Counted from the first letter of the stretch, positions 48,828-59,840 are shown. The stretch: DNA of 64,000 nucleotides from GWE2-42-39 sp942493345 (GCA_942493345.1 OW818695.1:868001-932000), one strand, 5' to 3'. Notes: generated by a model from the letters alone, not told the origin. A program made the numbers and translations.

Positions 48828-51800
48828 ATGAACATAAATCGCAGAAAATTTATCAAGACAGGCTCCATCACAACCATTAGTCTCTCGATACTTCCATTGG
48901 TTGGCCGGACTGCTATATTTTCAGAAAACGATCAGAATATATTTGAGTTGAAAGATATTGCCAACTCGCCTTTATCCCGGATTCTGCAAGGGTTTATGTC
49001 TCCGCCTGATTCTGCAAAATCATCTACTTACTGGTGGTGGTTCAATGGGTTGATAAACAAAGAAGGCATTACCCGCGACCTGGAAGAATTCAGGAAACAA
49101 GGGATTGGAAATGTATTAATGATCAATACAAAAGATGGGTTACAGGGAGTCTCCGTGCCATTGGGAGAGAAACTTCTTTCTCCCGAATGGCGTGAGTTAT
49201 ATAAACATGCCATCTGTGAAGCTGCCCGGTTAAATATCGAAGTGGGCGTAAATCTCAGTTCAGGCTGGTGCATGGGCGGGCCATGGATTACACCGGAATA
49301 TGCCGGACGCTGGTTTCTTCAGTCGGAACTGAGTGTTACCGGCCCTCGGAAATTTTCAGAAAAACTACCTCTCCCGGGCAACAGGGCCGGCTACGACAAC
49401 GTGTTTAATCCCCCAGGCTTTAAAGAATATATCGATCTCCCGCTTGAAAAACTCGATTACAGAGATACAATAGTAGTTGCAATTCCGGATAATGACGGCG
49501 ACGCATCACGTTTTTCAGATGAAAGAGGTGGGGAAATATTGTCAGCAAAAACCAACCGTAAAGATGCCAGCAGCCATGCAAAGGCAATCGATGTTTTAGC
49601 GCCAACATTAGTTCCATGGAATAAATTGACAGAAGATAAGCCCATACCGGTTAATCGTGTGATCGACCTGACTTCTAAAATGTCGGCCGATGGAACGTTG
49701 GATTGGGATGTACCGCCGGGAAAATGGATCATTATTCGTACGGGACATCGTATGACAGGTTCAAAACTATTAATTGCACAACCCGAAGCTGACGGTTTTT
49801 CTGTTGATTGGTTTGCTCCCGAAGGAGTGGATCTTCAGTTCGAAAATATGGGTAAAATTCTGCTGGAAGATGCCGTCGGTATCAAAGGAAATACCCTAAA
49901 GTATTTTCATGACGACAGCTTCGAAGATGGTTTTCCAAACTGGACAGACAAAATCCTTACCCGGTTCGAAGAATATCGCGGCTACGATCCAAAACCATAT
50001 ATACCTGTTTTTTCAGGAATAATAATTGGAAATGCGGAGATATCAGATCGGTTTCTGCACGACTACCGGAAAACAGTGGCCGATTGTATGGCCGACAAGC
50101 ATTATGAGCATTTTGCGGATGTGTGTCATAAAAATGGGCTTCTGGTACAAAACGAAGCCGCAGGACCCAGCCGTTCAGGTAGTATATGCATGGATGGCTT
50201 AAAAAATTTGGGCAAAAGCGATTACCCAATGGGTGAATTTTGGATTGGCAAGCGACACGATGAAGAAGGTGGCTTAAGCAATGATTTGCCATACGGAGAA
50301 ACCCGTTTGGAAAACGGACAAAATAAAGTTACCAAAATGGTTGCCTCTGCAGCACACATTTATGGTAAAGAAACAGTCTCTGCCGAAGCGTTTACCTCTC
50401 ACAGACATTGGAAAGATTCCCCGGATATGTTAAAACAGTCTTTGGACAGAGCCTTTTGTGAAGGAGTTAACCGGATATTTATACATACCTCCACCGCGAC
50501 CCGCCCGGAAGACGGAAAACCCGGTTATGAATACGGAGCAGGTACTCATTTCAACCCGAATATTACCTGGTGGGAAAAATCAAATGCGTTTCTTTCGTAT
50601 GTGGCCAGATGCCAATATCTTTTAAGGCAGGGAAAATTTGTAGCCGATGTACTCTATTACAATGGCGACTGGGCTCCCAATATTGTCGAACCAAAACACA
50701 TTGATCCGGCTCTGGGGAAAGGATACGATTATGATGTGTGTAATGAAGAAGTACTGTTGACCCGGCTGAGTGTAAAGGACAAACGGATCGTGTTGCCCGA
50801 TGGAATGAGTTACCGGGTGCTGGTACTTCCCAACACAACAAGAATGCCAGTGCCTGTCGCAAAAAAAATTAAAGAACTGGTAAAAGCCGGCGCGACTGTT
50901 ATCGGCCCAAAACCAAATACAGATCCGGGCTTGAAAAATTATCCTAAGTGTGATCAGGATATAAAAAACATAGCAACGGAAGTTTGGGGAAATAACGACG
51001 GCGAAAAAATAAAACTTCATCAGTATGGCAATGGAAGGGTATTTACAGAAGAACCCGTCCGTGACATATTGCAAAAAAATGGTATAAAGCCTGATTTTGA
51101 ATATTCAGGAGAGAATGTATGGATCGATTTCATTCACCGTACAACAAGCGATAGTGAAATCTATTTCCTTGCAAACCGGAAGAAAGAAACAGCGAAAACA
51201 GAATGCCTGTTTCGCATTAAAGACCACACTCCTGAAATATGGGATGCTGTTAGCGGAATAGTTACAAAACCAGAATGCAAAATCGTTGATGACAGAATAT
51301 CAATATCGTTGGATTTTGCTGAATTTCAATCCTTATTTATTGTATTTTCGAAGTCACATAGCAATCCTATACAAAAAGACAAAGCATGGGTTTATCAGGA
51401 AACATCCGGCTTTTCGGATCTTCTGAAGATTGATGGTTCGTGGCAGGTTCGGTTCGATCCAAAATGGGGAGGTCCGGAAGAAATAACAATGAATGAATTA
51501 CAGGACTGGAGCATTTATCATGACAACCGGATTAAATATTATTCGGGAAAGGCATACTATCTGAAAAATTTTAATCTTGATGAAAAGTTCAGCTCCGGAA
51601 AATCACTATTTCTCGATTTAGGCGTGGTAAAGAATATCGCCCAGATTTGGCTAAATGGAAAAGATTTGGGAATTGTTTGGACATCGCCATGGCGAATCGA
51701 CATTTCGAATGTTGTAAAAAGCAAAGATAATATACTGAAGATAGAAGTGATCAACCTTTGGCCCAACCGGCTGATCGGCGATGCGGCATTGCCAAAAGAG

Positions 51801-51896
51801 AAAAGGCTGACAAGTACCAATATCGCTTTTAGTCCGGATGAAAAACTATTACCATCAGGGTTGTTAGGACCGGTAAAAATCACGGAAGGCAAATAA
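48828..51896 (+). CDS. GH106-family alpha-L-rhamnosidase with Tat-like signal
   Basis: A 1022-residue enzyme. The ATG at 48828 places the twin-arginine motif (NRRKFIKTGS) at the N-terminus; an in-frame TTG at 48795 adds 11 residues and is unlikely. Blocks: TYWWWFNGLINKEGITRDLE, LSSGWCMGGPWITPEYAGRW, PPGKWIIIRTGHRMTGS. Conserved acids are E366 (DSFE), E470 (GEFW) and E520 (EAFT). It matches the gene at 44270 over nearly its whole length, but has an extra loop between the GEFW and EAFT positions (50 residues apart against 34). C-terminal LDLGVVKNIAQIWLNG and NRLIGDAALPKEKR are near identical to the paralog. Confidence 0.87.
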   Translation: MNINRRKFIKTGSITTISLSILPLVGRTAIFSENDQNIFELKDIANSPLSRILQGFMSPPDSAKSSTYWWWFNGLINKEGITRDLEEFRKQGIGNVLMINTKDGLQGVSVPLGEKLLSPEWRELYKHAICEAARLNIEVGVNLSSGWCMGGPWITPEYAGRWFLQSELSVTGPRKFSEKLPLPGNRAGYDNVFNPPGFKEYIDLPLEKLDYRDTIVVAIPDNDGDASRFSDERGGEILSAKTNRKDASSHAKAIDVLAPTLVPWNKLTEDKPIPVNRVIDLTSKMSADGTLDWDVPPGKWIIIRTGHRMTGSKLLIAQPEADGFSVDWFAPEGVDLQFENMGKILLEDAVGIKGNTLKYFHDDSFEDGFPNWTDKILTRFEEYRGYDPKPYIPVFSGIIIGNAEISDRFLHDYRKTVADCMADKHYEHFADVCHKNGLLVQNEAAGPSRSGSICMDGLKNLGKSDYPMGEFWIGKRHDEEGGLSNDLPYGETRLENGQNKVTKMVASAAHIYGKETVSAEAFTSHRHWKDSPDMLKQSLDRAFCEGVNRIFIHTSTATRPEDGKPGYEYGAGTHFNPNITWWEKSNAFLSYVARCQYLLRQGKFVADVLYYNGDWAPNIVEPKHIDPALGKGYDYDVCNEEVLLTRLSVKDKRIVLPDGMSYRVLVLPNTTRMPVPVAKKIKELVKAGATVIGPKPNTDPGLKNYPKCDQDIKNIATEVWGNNDGEKIKLHQYGNGRVFTEEPVRDILQKNGIKPDFEYSGENVWIDFIHRTTSDSEIYFLANRKKETAKTECLFRIKDHTPEIWDAVSGIVTKPECKIVDDRISISLDFAEFQSLFIVFSKSHSNPIQKDKAWVYQETSGFSDLLKIDGSWQVRFDPKWGGPEEITMNELQDWSIYHDNRIKYYSGKAYYLKNFNLDEKFSSGKSLFLDLGVVKNIAQIWLNGKDLGIVWTSPWRIDISNVVKSKDNILKIEVINLWPNRLIGDAALPKEKRLTSTNIAFSPDEKLLPSGLLGPVKITEGK

Positions 51897-51927
51897 AATG
51901 TCAAATTGCAGATAAAAACAATACATC

Positions 51928-54780
51928 ATGAATTTAAACAGACGAGGATTTTTAAAAATAAGTTCCGTAACAATAGCAGGCATACCTTTAAGCAGCTTCG
52001 CGAACAATAATTGGTATAATTCACCCTCCGGTGTGGTGGAAGACAGCGATGAACTTTTCGCCCTTTTCAAGGATCCGCATGGAATTGCGAAACCCTTTGT
52101 CAGATGGTGGTGGAATGGAAATCGAATAACAAAGGAAGAAATAGCAAGGGAACTCGACCTGTTAAAGGGAGCCGGAATTGGTGGCGTTGAGATCAATTCA
52201 ATTGGATTTCCGGATACTGCCGATCCTTTAAATTATAAAGAACTTAATTGGTTAAGCGATGAATGGACCGAAATACTTGACTTTACTGTTCAGGCTGCCA
52301 AAGAAAGAGATATTATTTGTGATCTTATTGTAGGATCGGGATGGCCCTTTGGCGGCGAGCATCTGGTTAAAGATGAACAAACCCAGATGATGGCATTAGG
52401 CACTAAAAACCTGAAAGGCCCCGTTCGCTTCGAAATCAGCAAAAAAGAACTTGAAAATGAAGTAGACCCGCCAGTCGCATCACGAAATCCGAATAAATAC
52501 AAGGAACTGTCGTTTTTAAGACTGTCGCGCGCACAGATACAGGATTTTGATCCGGGAATTGATTTGAATAATAAAATTAAAGATGAAAATATTGTTATCG
52601 ATATTCCCGAAGGCGATCATGTATTGTATTATCTGGTAAAACTCACCGGGTTCGAAAATGTAATTTATGGAGCTCCGGGGGCAAGTGGCCCGGTTTTGAA
52701 TCATTATAGCCAAGAAGCTGTTGAGAAATATCTCAATCGCATGTCGGATGCAATTAGCAAAAAAATGGGAAGAATGGGAAACCATTTCAGATCATTATTT
52801 GCTGACAGCCTTGAACTGGAAGGGGCCAACTGGTGTGATGATATGGCCGAACAGTTTAAACAACGAAGAGGATATGATTTGGAACCATATTTACCATTTA
52901 TTCTTTTCAAAATTATCGGGCACGCATTTTTGGCCGACGAAGAATATGGCGCTAAGTTATCGCCACAAGTTCAGGAAACGATAAATAATGTCCGGTACGA
53001 TTTTGAAACTACCCGGGTCGAACTTTTTTATGAGCGTTTCTATAAAACGTATTCCGCCTGGTGTAAGAAAAACGGCATAGCATCAAGAGTTCAGGCGTAT
53101 GGAATGGAATATCATCCCATTGAAGGAAGCATGGAAATCGATTACCCGGAAGGCGAAAGTTGGATTAAACCAGATGTTGGAGAAGTTTTCCCGGATCATG
53201 AATTTTTACCGGGCCGCGCCTACCGCCCTGTCAATAAATTGGTCTCATCAGGAGCAAGGCTCGGCGGGAAAAAAGTGGTCGGCTGCGAAGAAGGTACTAA
53301 TACATCAATGGTATTTAATGCAACATTGGAGCGGTTAAAAATAACCGGCGACCAAAGCAATTTATCGGGAATGACACATTCGATCTTTCATGGATTTAAC
53401 TACAGCCCACCAGATGCTCCGTTCCCCGGATGGGTTCGTTACGGAACGTTTATCAATGAGCGCAATCCGATTTGGCCCTATTTCAAATTATGGTTTAATT
53501 ATAAAGCACGCTTGTCTGCCTTATTTCAGAATTCAGAATTATTTTCTGACATCGCAATCATGCTTCCGCTAACCGACACATGGAAAGGTTATGGTACCGA
53601 CTGGTATCCCCGGCCACAAAAAGCGCGTCCAACTTATCTGCATACTGTGTGGGAAGCCATTCACCAAAATGGGAACAGTTGCGATTGCATCAGTGAACAT
53701 ATTTTGCAAAAAGCAACATTTAAAAATGGGGATCTCAGATTCGGCGACAGGCACTACAAAACATTGATACTTATCGAAGTAGAATCAATTCTTCCGGACA
53801 CAGCCCTGGCTTTATGCAATTTTGCGAAAGCAGGCGGACAGATCATTTGTATTGAAAAATGGCCCAAAAAATCTGCCGGACTTAAAAACTATGAAGAAAA
53901 CAGCAAAAAAGTGCAGGAAACTATCGAACAATCCAGAAAAGACTATCCGGATAGAATTTCCCTGTATCCTGCTCCAAAAACCGGAGAACGTGTCATCGAC
54001 TGGTATAAATCAATTCAGTCTCAATATCAGATTAAACCCTATGTAAAAATCAACAACCCCGATCCGTATATTAGCCAGGTTTACTATAAAGCAGCGGGTC
54101 TCGATATATTCTTTTTTGCGAACTACAGCTTGTTCAAGCCGCATGAATTTACTGCAGAATTTGAGGTAAATAATAAAACTGCCTGGCTTTGGAATGCTGA
54201 AACAGGCGAACGTACTATTTATCCGGGAAATGGCGACGACAATATCCTGCATATTTCATTGGGGCCGGCCGAATCTAAATTGATCGTTTTCGACAAGAAG
54301 GATAACGGAGAAAAATATATCCCTGTAAATTGTAATGATAAACCGGGAATATCCGTTTCTGGCCCATGGAACGTTACGTTGAATCATATTGATGGCTCAC
54401 ATAAAAATATCAATATGGACAAACTCCCGGATTTTAAAGAGGATGCCGATTTAGCTTCATTTGCCGGTACTGCATTGTATGAAACCACAATCCAAATTAA
54501 TTCACCCGAAAAAATAAACTATCTCAATCTTGGCGAAATTTTTGGTATTTCAGAAGTAACTGTCAATGGAAGAAATGTAGGACAGAGATGGTATGGCGAT
54601 CATATTTATTCTGTCAAGAGTATAATGAAGAAGGGATCAAACACGATAGTCGTTAAGCTAACAACCACGATGGGTAATTATATGAAATCCCTCAAAGAGA
54701 ATAAGAGTTCGATTAAATGGGTCGCAAAAAGCCCCCTGTTTTCTCAGGGAATGATTGGCCCGGTAAAATTATTCGATTAA
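51928..54780 (+). CDS. Divergent GH106-like glycoside hydrolase with Tat-like signal
   Basis: A 950-residue enzyme with a twin-arginine motif (NRRGFLKISS) and a signal ending near SSFAN. The N-terminal signature VRWWWNGNRITKEEIARELD and GSGWPFGGEHLVKDEQ show GH106 kinship, but later blocks differ: FADSLELEGANW (E296 at the DSWE position), KRRGYDLEPYLP-like QRRGYDLEPYLP, YPEGESWIKP and VVGCEEGTNTS (E454 at the EAFT position). The MGEFW block is not recognisable. A shorter C-terminal sugar-binding domain ends the protein (LNLGEIFGISEVTVNGRNVG). It is likely a rhamnosidase-clan enzyme with altered specificity. It follows GH106 by 31 bp and precedes a sulfatase by 47 bp. Confidence 0.75.
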   Translation: MNLNRRGFLKISSVTIAGIPLSSFANNNWYNSPSGVVEDSDELFALFKDPHGIAKPFVRWWWNGNRITKEEIARELDLLKGAGIGGVEINSIGFPDTADPLNYKELNWLSDEWTEILDFTVQAAKERDIICDLIVGSGWPFGGEHLVKDEQTQMMALGTKNLKGPVRFEISKKELENEVDPPVASRNPNKYKELSFLRLSRAQIQDFDPGIDLNNKIKDENIVIDIPEGDHVLYYLVKLTGFENVIYGAPGASGPVLNHYSQEAVEKYLNRMSDAISKKMGRMGNHFRSLFADSLELEGANWCDDMAEQFKQRRGYDLEPYLPFILFKIIGHAFLADEEYGAKLSPQVQETINNVRYDFETTRVELFYERFYKTYSAWCKKNGIASRVQAYGMEYHPIEGSMEIDYPEGESWIKPDVGEVFPDHEFLPGRAYRPVNKLVSSGARLGGKKVVGCEEGTNTSMVFNATLERLKITGDQSNLSGMTHSIFHGFNYSPPDAPFPGWVRYGTFINERNPIWPYFKLWFNYKARLSALFQNSELFSDIAIMLPLTDTWKGYGTDWYPRPQKARPTYLHTVWEAIHQNGNSCDCISEHILQKATFKNGDLRFGDRHYKTLILIEVESILPDTALALCNFAKAGGQIICIEKWPKKSAGLKNYEENSKKVQETIEQSRKDYPDRISLYPAPKTGERVIDWYKSIQSQYQIKPYVKINNPDPYISQVYYKAAGLDIFFFANYSLFKPHEFTAEFEVNNKTAWLWNAETGERTIYPGNGDDNILHISLGPAESKLIVFDKKDNGEKYIPVNCNDKPGISVSGPWNVTLNHIDGSHKNINMDKLPDFKEDADLASFAGTALYETTIQINSPEKINYLNLGEIFGISEVTVNGRNVGQRWYGDHIYSVKSIMKKGSNTIVVKLTTTMGNYMKSLKENKSSIKWVAKSPLFSQGMIGPVKLFD

Positions 54781-54827
54781 TAATGGGAATAAATAATGAC
54801 GTCAGGAAAACCTAAAAAATAAACCAG

Positions 54828-56390
54828 ATGAATAAAACACTGATAAAAAATGCTCTGCGCAAAGGTTATTTATTCCTCATCCTTCTGATGAGCGGTCTAA
54901 GTTCAATGGCTCAGCAAAAACCAAACATTATTGTTTTTCTGGTTGACGATATGGGATGGATGGATACCTCCGTTCCGTTTGGCGACCATGTAATGGAGCT
55001 CAACAAAAGGTACCATACACCGAATATGGAACGTTTGGCACAAGAAGGAATGAAATTCACCAACGCTTATGCAGCGCCAGTCTGTACTCCATCGCGGGTA
55101 AGTTTAATGACAGGCATAAGTGCAGCACACCATCGCATAACAAACTGGACATCAATCGAGAAAGACACACCTTCTGATTTCGACAATGATGAAAATCCGT
55201 TTATAACTCCCGAGTGGAATTGCAATGGTTTGAGCCCGGTAAAAGATATTCCGCATACCGTGTATGCAACTCCATTACCAAAATTACTGCATGACGCAGG
55301 TTATTATACAATACATGTTGGCAAAGCGCATTTTGCCGCTGCCGGCACACCGGGAGCCAGCCCTTATAACATGGGGTTTTTGGTGAATGTTGCCGGAAAT
55401 GTTGCCGGAATGCCACAAAGTTACCTGGGCGAAGAAAATTATGGGAATTTACCCGAAAAGACTTCGTTTTATGCTGTGCAAAATATGACTGAATATTATG
55501 GTACAAAAACATTCCTGACCGAAGCATTAACCCTTGAAGCTATCAAAACTTTATCATATCCTGTAAAAGAAAAAAAACCTTTCTTTTTGTATATGGCAAA
55601 CTATGCTGTACATACGCCAATACAGGCTGATGAGCGTTTTTTTGCGAAATATCTGGAAGCCGGACTGGATTCCGGCCAAGCACGATATGCCAGCATGGTA
55701 GAGGGCATGGATAAAAGTTTGGGAGATATCATGAATTATCTTGAGCAAAAGAAAATCGATAAGAATACCATCATTCTTTTCATGTCTGACAACGGTGGAC
55801 AAAGTACCACTACTGCAAAAGGTGGTAAACAACATACTCAAAATTTACCGTTACGAGAGGGAAAAGGATCTGTTTACGAAGGAGGTATACGGGAACCGAT
55901 GATCGTAAAATGGCCCGGAGTGGTAAAGCCCGGTTCAAAAACAGATCAACCAATTATTATTGAAGATTTTTTCCCAACCCTTCTTGAAATTGCCGGGATC
56001 AAAAAACCAGATATTGTGCAGAAAACCGATGGCAAAAGTTTTTTGCCTTTACTGAAAGGTGATAAATTGAATGATCCGGATCGGATTCTGACCTGGCATT
56101 ATCCCAATAAATGGAAAATGAAGGAACTTCCTCAAATCGATTACATGAGCGCGATACGGCAGGGCGACTGGAAATTAGTTTATGATATGAAAACGCAGAA
56201 ACTGGAATTGTATAATCTGAAAGATGACATAGGCGAGTTAAATGATTTATCGGCAAAAAATCCGGAAAAAGTAAAACAACTCGCGAAACTGCTTGGAGAT
56301 AGATTTAGAAGCTGGGGTGCTTTAATGCCTCATTATAAAGCTACTGGTAAAGCTGTCCCCTGGCCCGATGAATTAGTAACTGCAAAATAA
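54828..56390 (+). CDS. Family S1 sulfatase (cysteine type)
   Basis: A 520-residue exported sulfatase with a signal ending LSSMAQ (about residue 28). Motifs: NIIVFLVDDMGWMD with the paired metal-binding aspartates, CTPSR (C86) for formylglycine formation, IHVGKAHF, FMSDNGGQS, EGKGSVYEGGIREPMIVKWPG. The arylsulfatase A-like GGIREP block is standard for S1 enzymes. It acts on sulfate esters in the periplasm. It needs a formylglycine-generating maturase, none of which is encoded in this window. It is in the run GH106-like, sulfatase, GH106, sulfatase. Confidence 0.93.
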   Translation: MNKTLIKNALRKGYLFLILLMSGLSSMAQQKPNIIVFLVDDMGWMDTSVPFGDHVMELNKRYHTPNMERLAQEGMKFTNAYAAPVCTPSRVSLMTGISAAHHRITNWTSIEKDTPSDFDNDENPFITPEWNCNGLSPVKDIPHTVYATPLPKLLHDAGYYTIHVGKAHFAAAGTPGASPYNMGFLVNVAGNVAGMPQSYLGEENYGNLPEKTSFYAVQNMTEYYGTKTFLTEALTLEAIKTLSYPVKEKKPFFLYMANYAVHTPIQADERFFAKYLEAGLDSGQARYASMVEGMDKSLGDIMNYLEQKKIDKNTIILFMSDNGGQSTTTAKGGKQHTQNLPLREGKGSVYEGGIREPMIVKWPGVVKPGSKTDQPIIIEDFFPTLLEIAGIKKPDIVQKTDGKSFLPLLKGDKLNDPDRILTWHYPNKWKMKELPQIDYMSAIRQGDWKLVYDMKTQKLELYNLKDDIGELNDLSAKNPEKVKQLAKLLGDRFRSWGALMPHYKATGKAVPWPDELVTAK

Positions 56391-56456
56391 AAATGCAAAT
56401 AAAGATTTTGAAAAAACGATGAAGCTAGTTTCCAACAAAACCTAATACACTATACA

Positions 56457-59400
56457 ATGAAAAATCATGTTTTCTTTTTAGTTATTCTGCTGTTTTCTAT
56501 AACACTCTCATGTCAATCTCAGAAAGAGAAAAATTCAATTTCGTTGAATCAATTGGAAAAATCCTTTCTGAATCCTCCCGAACCTGCAAAACCATGGACC
56601 TGGTGGCATTGGGTTGACGGAAACGTTACAAAACAAGGCATAACACATGACCTTGAAAACATGAAACGGGCTGGACTGGGAGCTGCCCTCATTTTCAATG
56701 TAAAACTGGGACTTCCCAATGGCACAGCCCGCTTTATGAATGAAGAATGGATGGGTCTGCTCGACCACGCTGCGTCCGAATGCAACCGGCTCGGATTAAA
56801 ACTGGGCATCCACAATTGTGATGGATGGAGCCAATCCGGAGGTCCCTGGATCACCCCGGAACTCTCGATGAAGAAACTGGTTTGGAGTAAAGTTGAAGTG
56901 AAGGGAGCAGATCGGTTCTCAGCCAACTTGCCCCGGCCTTCTGTTCCCACCTCTCCACTTGTGAAGGATTTCTATCAGGATATTGCCGTGATTGCCTATC
57001 CGACGCCAAAGGGGAAAAGGGTTAACGGTCCCGGTTCCGGATTATCTGTTAATGGAAATATTTCTGAAAATCAATTGCGCAACCTCTTTGACAACAACCC
57101 ACTGACTCATGTCGATTTTTCGCTTGAAATACAAGGTATTCCTATTGAAAATACAATCACGATGCAATTTCCCGAGCCCGTTATAGCACAAAGTCTTGCG
57201 TTGCATGGTATCGAAGGTTTTGCACCTTCCCAGATTATTCCTGGAGAACTCGAGGTTTCGGACAATGGAATGGATTTTAGTAAAGTTGCAACATTTGAAT
57301 TAAACTGGAGTTTTCATGATTCGATAAACCATTCTATAACCATTGCTTTCCCTGAAACGAAGGGAAGAATTTTTCGTTTTTCTTTCAAAGGAGAACATAT
57401 CCTCGGGAAGGAACTCTCCTTTTCAGAGTTGGAACTCAGCACTACTTCCGCAGTTCATTATTGGGAAGCGAAAGTTGGCTGGGCACGTGTCCGGGAGCAT
57501 GGAGGCGAAGCATCCTGTCTCTCGCGAGATCCCGGTCCTGAATATACCAGAATAGACCCTTCCAAAGAAGGTTCAGTTCAACTTGACCAGGTACATGTAT
57601 TTCGCAGTGAACTGGGTAACGACGGCCGTTTCGAATGGGATGTCCCGGAAGGAAATTGGACCATTATGAGAATAGGTTATACCAGCACCGGACAAACCAA
57701 TTCTCCGGCAACCGAAGAGGGACGAGGACTGGAGGCCGATAAACTGGATGCGAATGCCATACGCTTTCATATGGAAAAATTTATCGGTATGCTCGCTGAT
57801 CGTTATGGAGAAAAGAACCTTCAGTCGTTTGGCATTTTTGAAACCGACAGTTGGGAATCGGGGGCGCAAACCTGGACTAAAGATCTGGACAAACGGTTTC
57901 AAACCAGTACCGGACAAGATCTCCTTCGCTGGCTACCTTTGTTGACTGAGGGTGTGATTATCGAAGGCTACGAAAATAGCGACCGACTGTTGTGGAACTG
58001 GAGGCGTTTTCTTGCTGATGAGATCGCAAATAATTATTTCAAGGTGACAGCCGCATTTGCAGAGGAAAAAGGACTGACCTATGTTGCGGAATCTTCCGGA
58101 CGGCAGATGTTCATGTACGATCCCATCGGTTATCAACGCATTTCACCTGTACCAATGGGCGAATTCTGGGCAGACACTTTCCGGGGCGAAGGTGTTCGCG
58201 TAGATAACAAAGTAGCATCCTCTGCAGCCCACCTTACCGGCAGAAAATTGGTAGCTTCGGAAGCCTATACCAGCCGGCCAGAAAGTTCGCGATGGGCTGA
58301 ACACCCCTTTACACTGAAGGCTTTGGGAGATAAAGCCTTTTGCGAAGGGGTCAATAAATTTGTATTTCACACCTATGCCCACCAACCTTACCCGGAACTC
58401 AAACCGGGCTTCACGATGGGACGATGGGGAATGCACAACAACAGTGGTAATACCTGGTGGAACCGACCAGTGGAAGCCTGGTTCAAATATATTGCCCGTT
58501 GCCAGTACATGTTGCAAGAAGGGCGTTTTCACGCTGATATTTTGGCCTACCTGGGGAAAGAAGTTCCAGCCCGTCTTGGTCGGCGTGAAGAATTCACCCC
58601 TGCCATCCCGAACGGATATGATTTCGACGGATGCGACTTCCAAGCGCTTCTGGATGCACATGTTGAGGATGGAGAAATTGTTTTGCCCAGCGGTATGCGC
58701 TACAAGGTGATTCTGCTTCCGGACAAAAAAAGAATGTGTGTTGAAGAAGTAGAACGTATTTCGGAACTGTTAAGTGAAGGAGCTGTTGTGATAGCCCCTC
58801 AAAAACCTGAAGGATCTCCGAGTTTGCAGCAAAAAGGGGAAGGCGATCAGAAAATACGCATGATGGTGCAGGAACGGTGGAACGGAAAAATATTTTTCAC
58901 CAGGGATGACATGGTAACATTGCTAAACAAATTGAATATTCCACCCGATTTTTCATATACCCCGGAGAAGGAAACCGAAATTCGTTTTATCCACCGGCTG
59001 ATTGCTGGTTGCGATGCTTATTTCCTGTCAAACCAAGAAGATCACTCCGTAACTATTGAAACTTCCTTCCGCCAACCAGCCGGGAAAAAGCTGTCCCTTT
59101 GGGATCCGGCAACCGGAAGAAAATCTGCGGGAGCTATCCATAACAGCCAAAACAACGGTCTGGCTACGGCCACCCTCACTCTCGATCCTTATGGTTCAGT
59201 CTTTGCTGTTTTCAGCGATCGTGATCCGAAACTGGAGTCCTCTCTTGAACCGATTAATGAAATGAATGTAACAGGTAAATGGACGTTGCAATTTCCAAAA
59301 GAAGGCGGAGCGCCGCAGGAGCCATTGACAATAAACGAACTGATCGACTGGAGTACGCACAAAGATTTCAATATCAAACATTTTTCGGGTACTGCAAACT

Positions 59401-59840
59401 ACACAACAACTTTGCAAATCAGTGATGAAAATCTAAAAAAAGGAATGCACGTCTTGCTTGATCTTGGTGAAGTGAGGGAGATGGCACAAGTATTAGTGAA
59501 TGGACAGGAAGCAGAAATGCTTTGGAAACCGCCATTTCGTATCGATATTAGTTCATTGCTACAGCCGGGAACAAACCAGCTTGAAGTTCGCGTCACCAAC
59601 CTATGGCCCAACCGAATGATCGGTGATGAGTATTTTCCTGAAGAGATGGTGTGGGACAAGATATCCCGAAATGTTATATTGCCAAAAAAATGGCCCGAAT
59701 GGCTGAAAACCGGCAAACCTCGCCCTGAATCACAACGAGTCACCTGGACCACCAGGGGTAAAACCTATACAAAAAACGACCCATTATTGCCCTCCGGGTT
59801 ACTCGGACCGGTGAAATTACTTATTGCAAAAGAGAAATAA
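56457..59840 (+). CDS. GH106-family alpha-L-rhamnosidase lipoprotein
   Basis: A 1127-residue enzyme whose N-terminus ends in a lipobox (ITLSC, near residue 19), so it is probably membrane-anchored. Blocks: PWTWWHWVDGNVTKQGITHDL, NCDGWSQSGGPWITPELSM, PEGNWTIMRIGYTSTGQT, GRGLEADKLD (Ala where the others have Cys). Conserved acids are E467 (DSWE), E569 (GEFW) and E602 (EAYT). C-terminal HFSGTANY, LDLGEVREMAQVLVNG and NRMIGDEYFPEE mark the sugar-binding domain. By eye the reading frame looks richer in G+C and in CTC/CCC-type codons than its neighbours, which could mean later acquisition; this was not measured across the gene. Confidence 0.87.
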   Translation: MKNHVFFLVILLFSITLSCQSQKEKNSISLNQLEKSFLNPPEPAKPWTWWHWVDGNVTKQGITHDLENMKRAGLGAALIFNVKLGLPNGTARFMNEEWMGLLDHAASECNRLGLKLGIHNCDGWSQSGGPWITPELSMKKLVWSKVEVKGADRFSANLPRPSVPTSPLVKDFYQDIAVIAYPTPKGKRVNGPGSGLSVNGNISENQLRNLFDNNPLTHVDFSLEIQGIPIENTITMQFPEPVIAQSLALHGIEGFAPSQIIPGELEVSDNGMDFSKVATFELNWSFHDSINHSITIAFPETKGRIFRFSFKGEHILGKELSFSELELSTTSAVHYWEAKVGWARVREHGGEASCLSRDPGPEYTRIDPSKEGSVQLDQVHVFRSELGNDGRFEWDVPEGNWTIMRIGYTSTGQTNSPATEEGRGLEADKLDANAIRFHMEKFIGMLADRYGEKNLQSFGIFETDSWESGAQTWTKDLDKRFQTSTGQDLLRWLPLLTEGVIIEGYENSDRLLWNWRRFLADEIANNYFKVTAAFAEEKGLTYVAESSGRQMFMYDPIGYQRISPVPMGEFWADTFRGEGVRVDNKVASSAAHLTGRKLVASEAYTSRPESSRWAEHPFTLKALGDKAFCEGVNKFVFHTYAHQPYPELKPGFTMGRWGMHNNSGNTWWNRPVEAWFKYIARCQYMLQEGRFHADILAYLGKEVPARLGRREEFTPAIPNGYDFDGCDFQALLDAHVEDGEIVLPSGMRYKVILLPDKKRMCVEEVERISELLSEGAVVIAPQKPEGSPSLQQKGEGDQKIRMMVQERWNGKIFFTRDDMVTLLNKLNIPPDFSYTPEKETEIRFIHRLIAGCDAYFLSNQEDHSVTIETSFRQPAGKKLSLWDPATGRKSAGAIHNSQNNGLATATLTLDPYGSVFAVFSDRDPKLESSLEPINEMNVTGKWTLQFPKEGGAPQEPLTINELIDWSTHKDFNIKHFSGTANYTTTLQISDENLKKGMHVLLDLGEVREMAQVLVNGQEAEMLWKPPFRIDISSLLQPGTNQLEVRVTNLWPNRMIGDEYFPEEMVWDKISRNVILPKKWPEWLKTGKPRPESQRVTWTTRGKTYTKNDPLLPSGLLGPVKLLIAKEK

